Source of the DNA: Pseudoalteromonas ostreae
GTDB lineage: Bacteria; Pseudomonadota; Gammaproteobacteria; Enterobacterales; Alteromonadaceae
Length of the DNA: 64,000 nucleotides
Assembly: GCF_018069805.1 (NCBI RefSeq)
Contig: NZ_JAGPYN010000008.1
Coordinates: forward strand, 122,023-186,022
Direction of reading: 5' to 3'
Shown: one piece after another, positions 36,148-44,067 of the stretch
How positions within the stretch are numbered: the stretch's first letter is position 1
How the letters are laid out: the number at the start of each line of letters is the position of its first letter
Notes under the pieces: generated by a model
What the model was told of the DNA's origin: nothing
What the model saw: only the letters and a program-made list of their open reading frames with translations
The model's database searches: none
Translations under genes and position numbers: made by a program

Positions 36148-36894
36148 CTATAATGCTTTGAGATAATTAACTGCTAAGCCAATAAATAAGGTGATGGTGA
36201 CACTTAAAAGTGTACCGAGCATGACATATTCGGTGAGCTTTTTATCTTTACTGGCACGTAAGTCGCCAAAGCGAAACACTGATTTTGCTGCTAATAAAAA
36301 ACCAACGCCAGCCAACTGATCCAGCAAAATAAATGTAAGCATTAATACTCGCTCAAGCATGCCAATACTTTGCCCCGCTGCGGGTAAACTTCCTGTGGAG
36401 CTAAACCCAATGGTGAGCCGCTCTAACATCATACGAATGAACACAGCACTGGGACTCAATACCAGTAAATAGCCACATAGCACCCATAACGTAGTGGGGG
36501 TTATCAGCCATTGCCAAATACTGGTTATAAATTCACTGTTGTCGCTCAACCATACTGTGAGTAGTACTATCACGACTAGATGAGCAAGCTGATCAATAAT
36601 AAATGGCACAACCCCTTTATTTGAATATGATTTTGCTAAATCAATTAAGTAGTGGGTCACGATAACAATAGCTGTGGCAATACCGATACGCGAGAGCTCT
36701 TGCCAGCCAAAACTAAACTCCCACCAGCTGACAATAGCTGCTGTAGTTAGGCCGTGCACTAGCACATGCAAGTACAGTTTTTTAGCACGAAAGTGACGTG
36801 TATTACGGTTATTAACCCAACTCATTGGCTGCCAATAAAAATCAGCTAAAATATGACCGATAAATAATGCAACTAATAACAACATAAAACTCAT
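36148..36894 (-). CDS. DUF3307 membrane protein
   Basis: The 248-residue protein has about six hydrophobic segments. The N-terminal part is the DUF3307 pattern: FIGHILADFYWQP, then HVLVHGLTTAAI and VTHYLIDLAKSY, with conserved His/Asp residues in the membrane and DQLAHLVVIV. The function of DUF3307 is unknown. Its ATG overlaps the stop of the upstream satD-like gene by 4 bp, so the two are translated together; this pairing is common in bacteria. Confidence 0.88.
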   Translation of the reverse strand: MSFMLLLVALFIGHILADFYWQPMSWVNNRNTRHFRAKKLYLHVLVHGLTTAAIVSWWEFSFGWQELSRIGIATAIVIVTHYLIDLAKSYSNKGVVPFIIDQLAHLVVIVLLTVWLSDNSEFITSIWQWLITPTTLWVLCGYLLVLSPSAVFIRMMLERLTIGFSSTGSLPAAGQSIGMLERVLMLTFILLDQLAGVGFLLAAKSVFRFGDLRASKDKKLTEYVMLGTLLSVTITLFIGLAVNYLKAL

Positions 36895-37520
36895 TTTTTT
36901 ACTCCTATCACGGCATTAGCAATGGCCTGCTCTGCATAGTCTAAAAAACGCTCGATCAACTGATAATGTGCAAGATTAAGTAACTTGGTCACATTCTCAC
37001 GACTGGTTTTTAATTGTTTAGCAAGTTCACTATGTTGATTGTTTTCTGCGGTTAAATAGACATATAAGGCATTCGCTTGTTTGTGTGTCATTTTGCTCAG
37101 GAGCACGTCAATAAAAGCTAGGTTAAGGGCTAAGCCATCGTTTTTGAGTTCAGCAATACTGCTCAGAGTAAAGCGTTGGTTATGGATTTCGTCAAGACCG
37201 TGCCCCGATAATGTAAAAGCAGAGCCTGTTGCTGTTTTAATATCGGCTCTAGCATTATCTATTTCACCAATGGCAAGGCTTTGACGAATTTCATAGCCGG
37301 TGGCTTTAAGGTGTAAGTAAAGCAGCACTGCGACACGGCATACTTGGGCTGGTTGATTTATTTGCACCTGAAACGCATCGCCTCGATAAATAATACTTTG
37401 TCCTAGATGGCGCTGAGTAATAGCTCGCAGACTTTGGTCAAGCTGGTAGAGCATTGCATCGTAGTCGTGCTTTGGAATATGTTGTGATTTGATCACATCA
37501 CCGCTGATCACCGCAATCAT
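36891..37520 (-). CDS. SatD-like protein with C-terminal HTH
   Basis: The 209-residue protein starts IAVISGDVIKSQ and has IIYRGDAFQVQI and FTLSGHGLDEIHN, the pattern of the SatD family (first described in the streptococcal sat operon). The last 60 residues (ELAKQLKTSRENVTKLLNLA) look like a helix-turn-helix. Together with palindromic operators over its own promoter, this suggests it is an autoregulated DNA-binding sensor. The nucleotidyl-cyclase-like N-terminal fold is an inference. An AAGGA ribosome site lies 9 bp before the ATG. It is followed by the overlapping DUF3307 gene. Confidence 0.8.
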   Translation of the reverse strand: MIAVISGDVIKSQHIPKHDYDAMLYQLDQSLRAITQRHLGQSIIYRGDAFQVQINQPAQVCRVAVLLYLHLKATGYEIRQSLAIGEIDNARADIKTATGSAFTLSGHGLDEIHNQRFTLSSIAELKNDGLALNLAFIDVLLSKMTHKQANALYVYLTAENNQHSELAKQLKTSRENVTKLLNLAHYQLIERFLDYAEQAIANAVIGVKK

Positions 37521-37552
37521 AAATGTCCTTGATTTAAGTTACATAAAGAAAA

Positions 37553-37570
37553 GTAACCAATTTTGGTTAC
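37553..37570. promoter_or_regulatory. Palindromic operator 1 at the satD promoter
   Basis: GTAACCAATTTTGGTTAC is a perfect 18-bp palindrome. It lies just downstream of the -10 of the minus-strand promoter, over the expected transcription start. A half site (AGTTAC) sits further into the leader near 37537. Confidence 0.75.
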
Positions 37571-37580
37571 ATGCTATAAT

Positions 37581-37598
37581 GTAACTAATTTAGGTTAC
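37581..37598. promoter_or_regulatory. Palindromic operator 2 within the satD promoter spacer
   Basis: GTAACTAATTTAGGTTAC repeats operator 1 with two changes, 28 bp away, centre to centre. It falls between a minus-strand -35 (CTTACA, 37600-37605) and -10 (CATTAT, 37576-37581) with an 18-bp spacer. A TATAAT at 37575-37580 could serve the divergent NYN gene. Confidence 0.75.
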
Positions 37599-37674
37599 TT
37601 GTAAGCTAAATGCAAGGGCTTCAAATTAGTCAGGGTATGCTACAGTAGTGTGATTAATTTAAAAGAGATAACGC

Positions 37675-38181
37675 ATGAGTCAAGAAATACATAGTACAAC
37701 GGAGAAAAAGCCGAGAGTGGGGATTTTTGTCGATGTCCAAAATATTTATTACACCTGCCGAGAGAGCTATCGAAAAAACTTTGATTACAATGCCTTTTGG
37801 GCAAAAATCAGTCATGACTATGATATTGACTGCGCGATTGCATATGCAATTTATCGTGGGGACGAAAAGCAATCTCAATTTCAAAATATTCTTCGTGCGA
37901 TTGGTTTTGAGGTAAAACTAAAACCATTTATTCAGCGTAAAGATGGCAGTGCAAAAGGCGATTGGGATGTTGGTATCACCATCGACATGCTAGAACAAGG
38001 TAAAAACCTCGACAAAGTTATTTTACTCTCCGGCGATGGTGATTTTGCCTTATTACTGGGTCATTTACAGCATCATTATAATGTACCGTGTGACGTCTAT
38101 GGTGCTGATAGACTGACGGCTGATGTATTAAAACAAAGTGCGGCACAGTTTTTTTGTATTGATGATTCCCTGTTACTTTAA
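37675..38181 (+). CDS. NYN-domain (LabA/DUF88) protein
   Basis: The 168-residue protein is a single NYN domain, a PIN-like nuclease fold. Acidic residues are in place: VGIFVDVQNIYYTCRE at the N-terminus, AKGDWDVGITIDML and KVILLSGDGDFALLL, ending with a Rossmann-like VPCDVYGAD. LabA-type members are suspected RNA-processing or RNA-binding proteins. An AAAGAGATAA ribosome site precedes the ATG. It is divergent from satD and may share its operators. Confidence 0.88.
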   Translation: MSQEIHSTTEKKPRVGIFVDVQNIYYTCRESYRKNFDYNAFWAKISHDYDIDCAIAYAIYRGDEKQSQFQNILRAIGFEVKLKPFIQRKDGSAKGDWDVGITIDMLEQGKNLDKVILLSGDGDFALLLGHLQHHYNVPCDVYGADRLTADVLKQSAAQFFCIDDSLLL

Positions 38182-38258
38182 AAGTCATGCATTAAAAATA
38201 TTTAGCATGATGCAAGCGCACTTTTATAGCATTTAATGTTAACTATATCGAGGTTAGA

Positions 38259-38390
38259 ATGGCAAAGTTGGCGATTACTAATACGATCCGTGCATTACGG
38301 TTTCAGCCTAATGAAATGACGTAGCAGCAATGAGCTGAAGTCGTGGGGTGACGCGACAAACAATTGCTGTAATTGAAGTGGTAAGCTGGA
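38259..38390 (+). pseudogene. Broken XRE-family helix-turn-helix regulator
   Basis: ATG 38259 after an AGGTTAG ribosome site opens AKLAITNTIRALRFQPNEMT, then hits TAG (38322-38324) and TGA (38331-38333). A one-base loss near 38350 shifts the frame to GVTRQTIAVIE. Intact relatives of this small XRE group read TQQQLAEVVGVTRQTIAVIE here, so the helix-turn-helix is recognisable but disrupted by two stops and one frameshift. The remainder fades into AT-rich intergenic DNA. Confidence 0.75.
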
Positions 38391-38718
38391 TGCATATTTC
38401 GCATTTTTATTTATATTTTTTGGTCATTTTAGTTATGAAAATAGTATTATAAATCACTATTTTGTTGTTTTTTTAGGTAATAATATCGTTTTAAAACCTT
38501 ATTGTTAGGTTAAAAATAGTTGACACTAATTCAATTGATATTAATTATTTATTTAATTCAGTTAATTAGAGATATGTGAAAATTTTTATAAAAACTTAAT
38601 GACAACGCTGTCATTTTTTGTGTAACATTAATTCAACATAGGTTGCGGGTGAATCGCATTAAGATAATAAAAAACATGCGATTAATACAAATATAAAACG
38701 AAGGTTAGAGGTCGTTAA
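38391..38718. other. AT-rich promoter region of nagK
   Basis: About 330 bp without a gene. A TTGACA (38520-38525) with AATTAT 17 bp further is a possible promoter. The NagR-like operator at 38598 lies between it and nagK. Confidence 0.45.
38598..38615. promoter_or_regulatory. NagR-type operator upstream of nagK
   Basis: AATGACAACGCTGTCATT is an 18-bp near-perfect palindrome of the LacI-family type, about 100 bp before nagK. A very similar site precedes nagB (42035), so both transcription units of the cluster share it. I recall the NagR motif of Shewanella/Alteromonadales as having this form; the regulator gene itself is outside the window. Confidence 0.75.
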
Positions 38719-39633
38719 ATGATGGCTAAGAGTGCGAATGAGGACCAATTGTATATTGGTATCGACGGTGGCGGAACTAAGTGTCGTGCAACTATATACT
38801 CTGAGCAATACGGGGTATTAGGAACTGGTTTAGGTGGCCCTGCGAATCCATTACATGGGTTGGAGCGCACATTAGAGTCAATAATGGTATCTACACAATT
38901 GGCAATGCGCGATGCAGGTTTGCCATTAGAGTCTATTCATCAAGTGTATGCCGGTTTAGGGTTGGCGGGTGTTAACTTACCAAACCTATATGAAAAAATA
39001 ACTGAGTGGGAACACCCCTTCAAACAACTGTTTTTAACTACTGACTTACATACGGCGTGTATCGGAGCTCATGAAGGCGGTGATGGTGCTGTGATAATCA
39101 CCGGCACTGGCTCATGTGGTTTTTCATATGTAAAAGGGCTGTCGGTGAATTACGGGGGGCATGGTTTTGCACTTGGCGATAAAGGCAGTGGCGCATGGAT
39201 GGGTTTAGAGGCAATTAAAGCGGTGTTAATGGAGCTAGATAGCTTAGGGCCTCACACGATAATGACGCCAGTGGTTAAAGAGCATTTTAATGTCACCACA
39301 GCAATGGGCATTGCAGAGCAAATGGCCGGACAACCGTCAAGTATTTATGCAAAGCTTGCTCGCTATGTATTTGACGCAGCACACCAAGGCGATCAAATTG
39401 CTTTAGCAATTGTAAAAGACGGAGCGCAATACGTGAGCCAGTTAGCACATCGTTTATTAGAAAATAACCCACCGCGTTTATCTATGATCGGTGGCCTGGC
39501 TGAGCCTTTAAATCAATGGCTTGATCCAGTAATTGCAAAACTTGTTGAAGTACCAAAGCAACCGCCTGAAATGGGCGCAATTTATTTTGCGCAGCAATCA
39601 GTATTAGAGCAAGACCAAAAGGTAGCACTGTAA
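38719..39633 (+). CDS. nagK: N-acetylglucosamine kinase, BadF/BcrA type
   Basis: The 304-residue protein is an ASKHA-fold sugar kinase: phosphate-1 motif YIGIDGGGTKCRATIY, VYAGLGLAGVN, phosphate-2 VIITGTGSCGFS, then GGHGFALGDKGSGAWMGLEA, and SMIGGLAEPL for adenosine binding. It phosphorylates GlcNAc in the cytoplasm before deacetylation. Position directly before nagA supports this. ATG 38719 has a second ATG one codon later; either could be used with the AGAGG ribosome site. Confidence 0.9.
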   Translation: MMAKSANEDQLYIGIDGGGTKCRATIYSEQYGVLGTGLGGPANPLHGLERTLESIMVSTQLAMRDAGLPLESIHQVYAGLGLAGVNLPNLYEKITEWEHPFKQLFLTTDLHTACIGAHEGGDGAVIITGTGSCGFSYVKGLSVNYGGHGFALGDKGSGAWMGLEAIKAVLMELDSLGPHTIMTPVVKEHFNVTTAMGIAEQMAGQPSSIYAKLARYVFDAAHQGDQIALAIVKDGAQYVSQLAHRLLENNPPRLSMIGGLAEPLNQWLDPVIAKLVEVPKQPPEMGAIYFAQQSVLEQDQKVAL

Positions 39634-40751
39634 TGAAAACCTTCTATCGCGCGACACGTTTGTTCACGGCTGAAAAATTTATAGATAATGCATTATTCAG
39701 CGTTGAAAATGGTGTTTTTCATCTAGAAACAACCACTACTGGCAGTGTTATTGAGCTAGATGGTTTAGTTGTGCCAGGCTTTATTGATGTACAAGTAAAT
39801 GGTGGTGGCGGGGCATTTTTTAATGCCGAGCAAAGCACACAATGCCTAGATTGTATCGTAAAAGCGCATGCTCAATTTGGTACAACGGCATTGATGCCAA
39901 CACTTATCTCCGATAAAGTTGAAACAATGCAAGCCGCTGCTGATGCAGCAGCAAAATCAATACGCGAAGGGGTCGCGGGTGTATTAGGTATTCACTTTGA
40001 AGGTCCGCATTTATCTTTTCCAAAAAAAGGCACACACAGCGAGCAGTTTATTCGCCCAATTAGCGAACAAGAGTTTGCCATTTATGCGCGTCAAGATTTA
40101 GGTATCAAAATGGTTACCTTAGCGCCAGAAAATGTCAGTATTGCAGATATTGAGCGCTTAGTGGCGTGTGGTGTAAAAGTATCACTTGGTCACACTAATG
40201 CTGATTATGCAACGACAATAGCGGCACTCAATGCTGGCGCCGATGGGTTTACACATTTATATAATGCGATGTCGCCGTTTACATCACGTGAACCCGGTGT
40301 AGTTGGCGCGGCGCTTTGGCATGATAACAGCTGGTGTGGCTTAATTGTTGATGGGCACCATGTACATCCATTGTCTGCACAATTAGCTATTCGCACCAAA
40401 CAGCGCGGCAAAATTATGTTAGTCACTGACGCAATGCCGCCAGTGGGGACCGATGATATGGAGTTTGATTTTTTTGACGGGCGCAAAGTAATTCGTACTG
40501 GGGATAGATTAAATTCAAGTACAGGCGAATTAGCAGGCAGTGTATTAGACATGGCCAGTGCAGTGCGTAATACCATTAATACATTGGATGTAAGCCTCAG
40601 TGAAAGTTTACGCATGGCTGCATTGTATCCAGCAGAATATTTAGAGCTCAAGAAAAAGGGACGTTTACTTGATGGCTTTGATGCAGACTTTGTGGTGCTC
40701 GATGAATACCAGTTTGTAAAAGCCACTTATATTGCAGGTAATGCAGTGTAA
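39633..40751 (+). CDS. nagA: N-acetylglucosamine-6-phosphate deacetylase
   Basis: NagA removes acetate from GlcNAc-6-P. The 372 residues show VVPGFIDVQVNGGGG, the metal-site Glu in FEGPHLSFPKKGTH, LGHTNADY (His), HLYNAMSPFTSREPGVVG (His) and the catalytic Asp in LVTDAMPPVG, as in E. coli NagA. The ATG overlaps the last base of nagK (TAATG), so the two are translationally coupled. A terminator-like hairpin separates it from nagX. Confidence 0.96.
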   Translation: MKTFYRATRLFTAEKFIDNALFSVENGVFHLETTTTGSVIELDGLVVPGFIDVQVNGGGGAFFNAEQSTQCLDCIVKAHAQFGTTALMPTLISDKVETMQAAADAAAKSIREGVAGVLGIHFEGPHLSFPKKGTHSEQFIRPISEQEFAIYARQDLGIKMVTLAPENVSIADIERLVACGVKVSLGHTNADYATTIAALNAGADGFTHLYNAMSPFTSREPGVVGAALWHDNSWCGLIVDGHHVHPLSAQLAIRTKQRGKIMLVTDAMPPVGTDDMEFDFFDGRKVIRTGDRLNSSTGELAGSVLDMASAVRNTINTLDVSLSESLRMAALYPAEYLELKKKGRLLDGFDADFVVLDEYQFVKATYIAGNAV

Positions 40752-40770
40752 CGTTTCCCCTGGAAAAAAA

Positions 40771-40798
40771 CCCGCCGTTGTATCGCGGGGCTTTTTTG
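40771..40798 (+). terminator. Terminator or attenuator between nagA and nagX
   Basis: CCCGC (40771-40775) pairs with GCGGG (40785-40789), followed by GC and a T6 run. Since nagX follows 26 bp later without another clear promoter, it probably lowers rather than ends transcription. Confidence 0.65.
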
Positions 40799-40815
40799 TT
40801 TTAAGAGTAAAAAAT

Positions 40816-41958
40816 ATGACAACAACAAGCACAGTTGAAAAACCGACTAAAAGACGTCTTGCATCACTTGATGCATTACGTGGTATGGATATGTTTTGGA
40901 TTTTAGGGGGGCAATCTATCTTTGCCGCTTTATTTGTCTTAACTGGTTGGACTGGCTGGAAAGTCTTTGCAGCACATACCGTACACAGTGCTTGGCATGG
41001 CTTTACTTTTTACGATTTGATTTTTCCGTTATTTATCTTTTTATCAGGTGTGGCGATGGGCTTAGCACCAAAACGCATCGATCATCTGCCATGGCATGAG
41101 CGAAAAATTTTTTATGCTAAAGCGTTAAAGAGGTTATTGCTATTGTGCGGGTTGGGGGTGATGTATAACCATGGTTGGGGTACAGGGATCCCGCTTGCAT
41201 TTGATGAAATACGTTATGCGAGTGTACTTGGTCGAATAGCGATTGCATGGTTTTTCTGCGCAATGTTAGTGTGGCATACCAGTATTCGCGCACAAGTATT
41301 TACAGCAATCGCTCTCTTGCTGGGGTATTGGCTCTTGATGTGTTTTATTCCTGTACCAGGCGGAAGCGCTGGTGATTTTAGTGCACAGGGGAGTTGGAAT
41401 GCATGGTTTGATTCGCATTTTTTACCAGGTATTAGTTATCAAAATAGAGCTGTCGATCCCGAGGGCGTGTTATCGAGTCTCCCAGCTATCGTGAATGCTA
41501 TGTTCGGGGTATTTGCAGGGCAACTAATCGCCAGAGCAAGTAAGATTGGCGAATGGCAAACAGCAGGCATATTATTTGTTGCAGGTGTTGTGAGTGTTTG
41601 CTTAGGTTGGCTTTGGGATCTACAGTTTCCAGTTAATAAAGAATTATGGACCAGTTCATTTGTTTTAGTCACAGTCGGCTGGAGCGCTATGTTATTAGCT
41701 GTATTTTATGCATTGGTTGATATTCTTAATGGCCAAAAACTGGCTTATCCGTTTGTAATTATTGGCGCTAACTCAATTATTATTTATTTGGCATCAAGCT
41801 TAGTTAATTGGGAGTTTATAAGCCATAGCGTGTTTGGTGGCTTTATTGCAGCTGCAGATACAGACTGGCAACCACTTATAGGTGTGGTTGCGCTTTTACT
41901 GGTACAAATGCTTTTATTGCATTGGATGTATAAGCGAAAAATATTTGTCAGTGTTTAG
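40816..41958 (+). CDS. nagX: NagX-type membrane protein (COG4299, DUF5009-like)
   Basis: From ATG 40816 the protein has 380 residues with about ten membrane segments. It matches the COG4299 family related to lysosomal heparan-alpha-glucosaminide N-acetyltransferase: RRLASLDALRGMDMFWILGG at the N-terminus, FYDLIFPLFIFLSGVAMG, and WSAMLLAVFYALVDI. In Shewanella-type pathways the homologue NagX is linked to chitin-oligosaccharide or GlcNAc use. Its exact activity (transport or acetyl transfer) is unproven. An earlier in-frame start at 40732 would lie in nagA and read through the hairpin, so it is rejected. Confidence 0.85.
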   Translation: MTTTSTVEKPTKRRLASLDALRGMDMFWILGGQSIFAALFVLTGWTGWKVFAAHTVHSAWHGFTFYDLIFPLFIFLSGVAMGLAPKRIDHLPWHERKIFYAKALKRLLLLCGLGVMYNHGWGTGIPLAFDEIRYASVLGRIAIAWFFCAMLVWHTSIRAQVFTAIALLLGYWLLMCFIPVPGGSAGDFSAQGSWNAWFDSHFLPGISYQNRAVDPEGVLSSLPAIVNAMFGVFAGQLIARASKIGEWQTAGILFVAGVVSVCLGWLWDLQFPVNKELWTSSFVLVTVGWSAMLLAVFYALVDILNGQKLAYPFVIIGANSIIIYLASSLVNWEFISHSVFGGFIAAADTDWQPLIGVVALLLVQMLLLHWMYKRKIFVSV

Positions 41959-42034
41959 CAGGCTAATGTACAGCGCAGTAAAAAAAGTAGATTTTTATTC
42001 ACTTTTACTTTACAAAATAAAATTGAATGGTAAT

Positions 42035-42052
42035 AATGACAGCGTTGTCATA
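42035..42052. promoter_or_regulatory. NagR-type operator upstream of nagB
   Basis: AATGACAGCGTTGTCATA matches the nagK operator at 15 of 18 positions. The second half overlaps a -35 (TTGTCA, 42045-42050) with TAGTGT 17 bp downstream as -10, which would allow direct repression. Confidence 0.75.
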
Positions 42053-42097
42053 ATGGTATTGACCAAATAGTGTATCCCTGTTTGGTTTGATCTAAGG

Positions 42098-42124
42098 CCC
42101 AATCCGATTGCACATGGGATTGGG
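42098..42124 (+). promoter_or_regulatory. Leader hairpin before nagB
   Basis: CCCAATCC (42098-42105) pairs with GGATTGGG (42117-42124) in the nagB leader, about 50 bp before the ATG. There is no T-run directly after it. Confidence 0.4.
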
Positions 42125-42174
42125 ACTTAGATGCCATTTTTTCATCAACTAATTTAATAACTGAGCAAACTAAT

Positions 42175-42969
42175 ATGCAAATAGTAATTTTAAATGATGC
42201 AGCAGCCGTAGCAGCATATGGCGCAAATATTTTCTCAACACAATTACAAAAAAAACCAACGTCAGTGCTCGGTTTAGCAACAGGCTCTACGCCAGTTGCG
42301 TTATATCAAGAATTAATTACTAAAAATAAAGCGGGTGAGATTTCATTTTCACAAGCCACAACGTTTAATTTAGATGAATATTTAGGGTTAACGGGCGATC
42401 ATCCACAAAGTTACCGCTACTTTATGAATGAGCAACTGTTTAGCCATATTGATATTAATAAAGATAATACATTTGTACCGTCGGGGGATGCTCTAAACCC
42501 AATTACAGCATGCAAAGAATACGAAAACAAAATAGTTGCAGCAGGCGGTGTTGATGTACAGTTATTAGGTATCGGACGTAATGGGCACATTGGCTTTAAT
42601 GAGCCTTCATCAGGGCTATGTTCACGTACTCGCGTAAAAACCCTGACTAAAGCAACCGTTGACGACAATGCACGCTTTTTTGCTGAGGGTGAATATCAGC
42701 CACATCTATCAATTACCATGGGTATTGGTACTATTTTAGAAGCGAAAAAGGTTGTTTTACTTGCTACCGGTGAAAATAAGGCTCATGCAGTGCATGCTAT
42801 GATTGAAGGCCCGTTAATGGCTAAATGTCCAGCATCTGCGCTTCAGTTACATAAAGACGCAGTGATCGTTATTGATAAAGCGGCTGCAAGCAAACTGGAA
42901 GATTTAGAATTTTATCAGCATATCGAAGCTGAGAATCAGAAATTACAAACGCGCTTATCAAGTTTGTAA
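42175..42969 (+). CDS. nagB: Glucosamine-6-phosphate deaminase
   Basis: NagB converts GlcN-6-P to fructose-6-P and ammonia, the last step of GlcNAc use. The 264 residues are typical (E. coli 266). Motifs are [38 protein letters not shown] (catalytic Asp) and [17 protein letters not shown] (His and Glu). Where E. coli has Asp141 (NDGH), this protein has Asn (RNGH), as in Bacillus NagB. It has its own operator and promoter, separate from nagKAX. Confidence 0.96.
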   Translation: MQIVILNDAAAVAAYGANIFSTQLQKKPTSVLGLATGSTPVALYQELITKNKAGEISFSQATTFNLDEYLGLTGDHPQSYRYFMNEQLFSHIDINKDNTFVPSGDALNPITACKEYENKIVAAGGVDVQLLGIGRNGHIGFNEPSSGLCSRTRVKTLTKATVDDNARFFAEGEYQPHLSITMGIGTILEAKKVVLLATGENKAHAVHAMIEGPLMAKCPASALQLHKDAVIVIDKAAASKLEDLEFYQHIEAENQKLQTRLSSL

Positions 42970-42994
42970 TAAATAAAGAATTTATTGTGTGTTC

Positions 42995-43019
42995 AAAAAG
43001 CCCGTAAGGGCTTTTTTTT
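42995..43019 (+). terminator. Terminator after nagB
   Basis: AAAAAGCCC pairs with GGGCTTTTT across GTAA, followed by further T residues. Confidence 0.9.
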
Positions 43020-43101
43020 GCCTATCTATCAGAGAGTAATAAGTAGGCTTTACAGTTGTGTTATGTTAGTTTTAGCCATCTAAATAATAAAAAGGACACG
43101 C

Positions 43102-44025
43102 ATGCTTAATTACAGTCAAATGCTACTCGATCGTGCCTCTAACCTACGTAAAGACCCTACTTGGCTAGCCACTCAGATTAATGAACTAAGTCGTTGGCTA
43201 TTAGTGAATAATAATCAGACTTTATTTGATAGTAATAGTTGTTCTGTGACGTTTTTGAGCTTCACAACAGTGCGTGATTTAGATTTAACTGAGGCGATAT
43301 TCTTAGGTTTGGACGAGCTTAAAACCAGCCACTTTGCACTTGATGTAAGCCAATTAGATGAAACACTATTGGCGCAACTGGTTGGTAATGCTGAGTTTGT
43401 CGATATTCGTCGCTTTGGGGTGCAAGTGGAAATCGCACAAGGCTCAATGGCTGCACTAGCGCGAGGTTTGTGTTACTGGCATGCAACTCATCGTTTTTGT
43501 GGGCGTTGTGGCAGCAAAAACGATCTTATTGAAGCGGGTCATTCACGTTTATGTAGTAATGATGGGTGTAAACACCAAACATTCCCACGAACTGATCCGG
43601 CCGTGATCATGGTGGTAACGCGGACATTTGCAGATGGTGTTGAACGCTGTTTACTTGGTCGTCAGGCTGTGTGGACAACAGGCATGTATTCATCATTAGC
43701 TGGTTTTGTTGATCCGGGTGAAAGCCTTGAGCAAGCGGTGGCGCGTGAAGTAATGGAAGAAGCGGGCATTGTGGTTGAAAATGTTAGATATATTGCCTCG
43801 CAACCGTGGCCATTTCCATCATCAATTATGTTGGGCTTTATTGCTGAAGCCGTTACGGAAGATATCCAGGTTGATAAAGACGAACTAGATGATGCGCAGT
43901 GGTTTAGTCGTGAAGAGCTCGCTCAATTTGGCAATTGGCACGAAGAGGGGAAGCAATTAAAGCTACCTAGAAGCGATTCTATCTCGCGCTATTTAATCGA
44001 CTATTGGTGTAATTTGCAAGATTAA
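43102..44025 (+). CDS. nudC: NAD(H) pyrophosphatase NudC
   Basis: The 307-residue Nudix enzyme splits NADH or NAD+ to NMN(H) and AMP and removes NAD caps from RNA. A zinc ribbon (FCGRCGSKN and LCSNDGCKH) precedes the Nudix box GFVDPGESLEQAVAREV with MEEAGI. The NADH-specific SQPWPFPSS motif follows. The N-terminal half is the variable NudC domain. ATG 43102 follows an AAAGGA ribosome site. It stands alone between nagB and metC. Confidence 0.95.
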   Translation: MLNYSQMLLDRASNLRKDPTWLATQINELSRWLLVNNNQTLFDSNSCSVTFLSFTTVRDLDLTEAIFLGLDELKTSHFALDVSQLDETLLAQLVGNAEFVDIRRFGVQVEIAQGSMAALARGLCYWHATHRFCGRCGSKNDLIEAGHSRLCSNDGCKHQTFPRTDPAVIMVVTRTFADGVERCLLGRQAVWTTGMYSSLAGFVDPGESLEQAVAREVMEEAGIVVENVRYIASQPWPFPSSIMLGFIAEAVTEDIQVDKDELDDAQWFSREELAQFGNWHEEGKQLKLPRSDSISRYLIDYWCNLQD

Positions 44026-44067
44026 GCATAGTGAAGAGTATGTTCTAACGAAATAATTTAAGGATTA

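Noticed and set aside
40732..40815. Upstream start for nagX inside the end of nagA
   Set aside because: It would read through the nagA-nagX hairpin and give 28 residues unlike the family; ATG 40816 matches the usual start before the first membrane segment.
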